Of a stretch of DNA of 64,000 nucleotides, positions 63,910-64,000 are shown piece after piece. The stretch is from Clostridium lentum (GTDB taxonomy: Bacteria > Bacillota > Clostridia > Clostridiales > Clostridiaceae): NCBI RefSeq assembly GCF_014287815.1, contig NZ_JACOOQ010000002.1, forward strand, positions 1 to 64,000. The letters are read 5' to 3'. The position numbers were made by a program, and so were the translations under genes. A model generated the notes under the pieces. That model did no database searches. It was given only the letters and a program-made list of their open reading frames with translations, and was not told the DNA's origin. Numbering within the stretch: position 1 is the first letter of the stretch; each line of letters opens with the position of its first letter.

Positions 63910-64000
63910 CATATAATTTATGCAACAACATAGGAAGCTACAGTTACTGATGTATTAAAAAATATGCTATTTTGTGTGGAATTGCGATAAAGGACTATCT

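Overview
This AT-rich window has clostridial codon use and strong AGGAGG-type ribosome binding sites. It carries a T-box leader, purine riboswitches, a SCIFF ranthipeptide locus, a siroheme-type tetrapyrrole operon and several protein families common in Clostridium. It therefore most likely comes from the chromosome of a Clostridium sensu stricto species. The species cannot be fixed from sequence alone. I saw no rRNA, tRNA, CRISPR array or prophage block. The only complete insertion sequence is an IS1182-type element near the right end.

Layout. 1-4 kb: two small secreted or membrane proteins, then a tryptophan T-box driving trpB-trpA alone, and a thioredoxin-like protein. 4-9.2 kb: a two-component system followed by an ABC exporter (ATPase plus large FtsX-type permease) with a Bce-like operator in front of the transporter genes. 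9.2-14.2 kb: an octamer repeat, a small helical protein, a chimeric VTC/DUF4956 gene divergent from a Cthe_2159-like beta-helix lipoprotein, and an SH3b-NlpC/P60 wall hydrolase. 14.3-19.1 kb: a maltodextrin-type locus (GH13 enzyme, binding protein, two permeases, no ATPase). 19-24 kb: a secreted helical protein, an Mrp-type Fe-S carrier ATPase, a DEAD-box helicase, a VanW protein and a small membrane protein. 24.2-27.2 kb: SCIFF precursor, its radical SAM maturase and an M16 peptidase-like protein. 27-34 kb: Orn/Lys/Arg decarboxylase, HAD phosphatase, an NSS amino-acid transporter with a 33-residue MetS-type small subunit, and asnB. 33.8-39 kb: the decayed remnant of one BMP lipoprotein gene, a purine riboswitch, then an intact nucleoside-type BMP ABC transporter. 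39-48.7 kb: homoserine dehydrogenase, cyclophilin, L,D-transpeptidase, ATP-cone protein, a siroheme/Fe-S half reductase, a DUF1846 protein, and adenine deaminase under a guanine-class riboswitch. 49-56.5 kb: hemA-sirC-like-hemC-cobA/hemD-hemB-hemL and an FNT channel. 56.5-61.7 kb: ilvE, ridA, an orphan PotD-like lipoprotein, a DUF3867-like protein and an ABC-F ATPase. 61.9-63.5 kb: the IS1182-type element, which sits between two exact copies of a terminator hairpin.

How the genes work together. Purine handling recurs: two aptamers of the same C-specifier class control a nucleoside-type importer and an adenine deaminase. The hem operon has every step from glutamyl-tRNA to precorrin-2 plus a probable precorrin-2 dehydrogenase. 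Its FNT channel and the half-size siroheme protein upstream suggest siroheme for sulfite or nitrite reduction rather than haem. Gene loss and rearrangement are visible in several places: the VTC/DUF4956 chimera, the BMP remnant, a possible kinase tail before the two-component system, and duplicated or palindromic elements placed just behind genes. The best leads are the VTC/DUF4956 chimera, the C-specifier riboswitch on adenine deaminase, the 45-residue SCIFF gene, and the terminator duplication around the IS.
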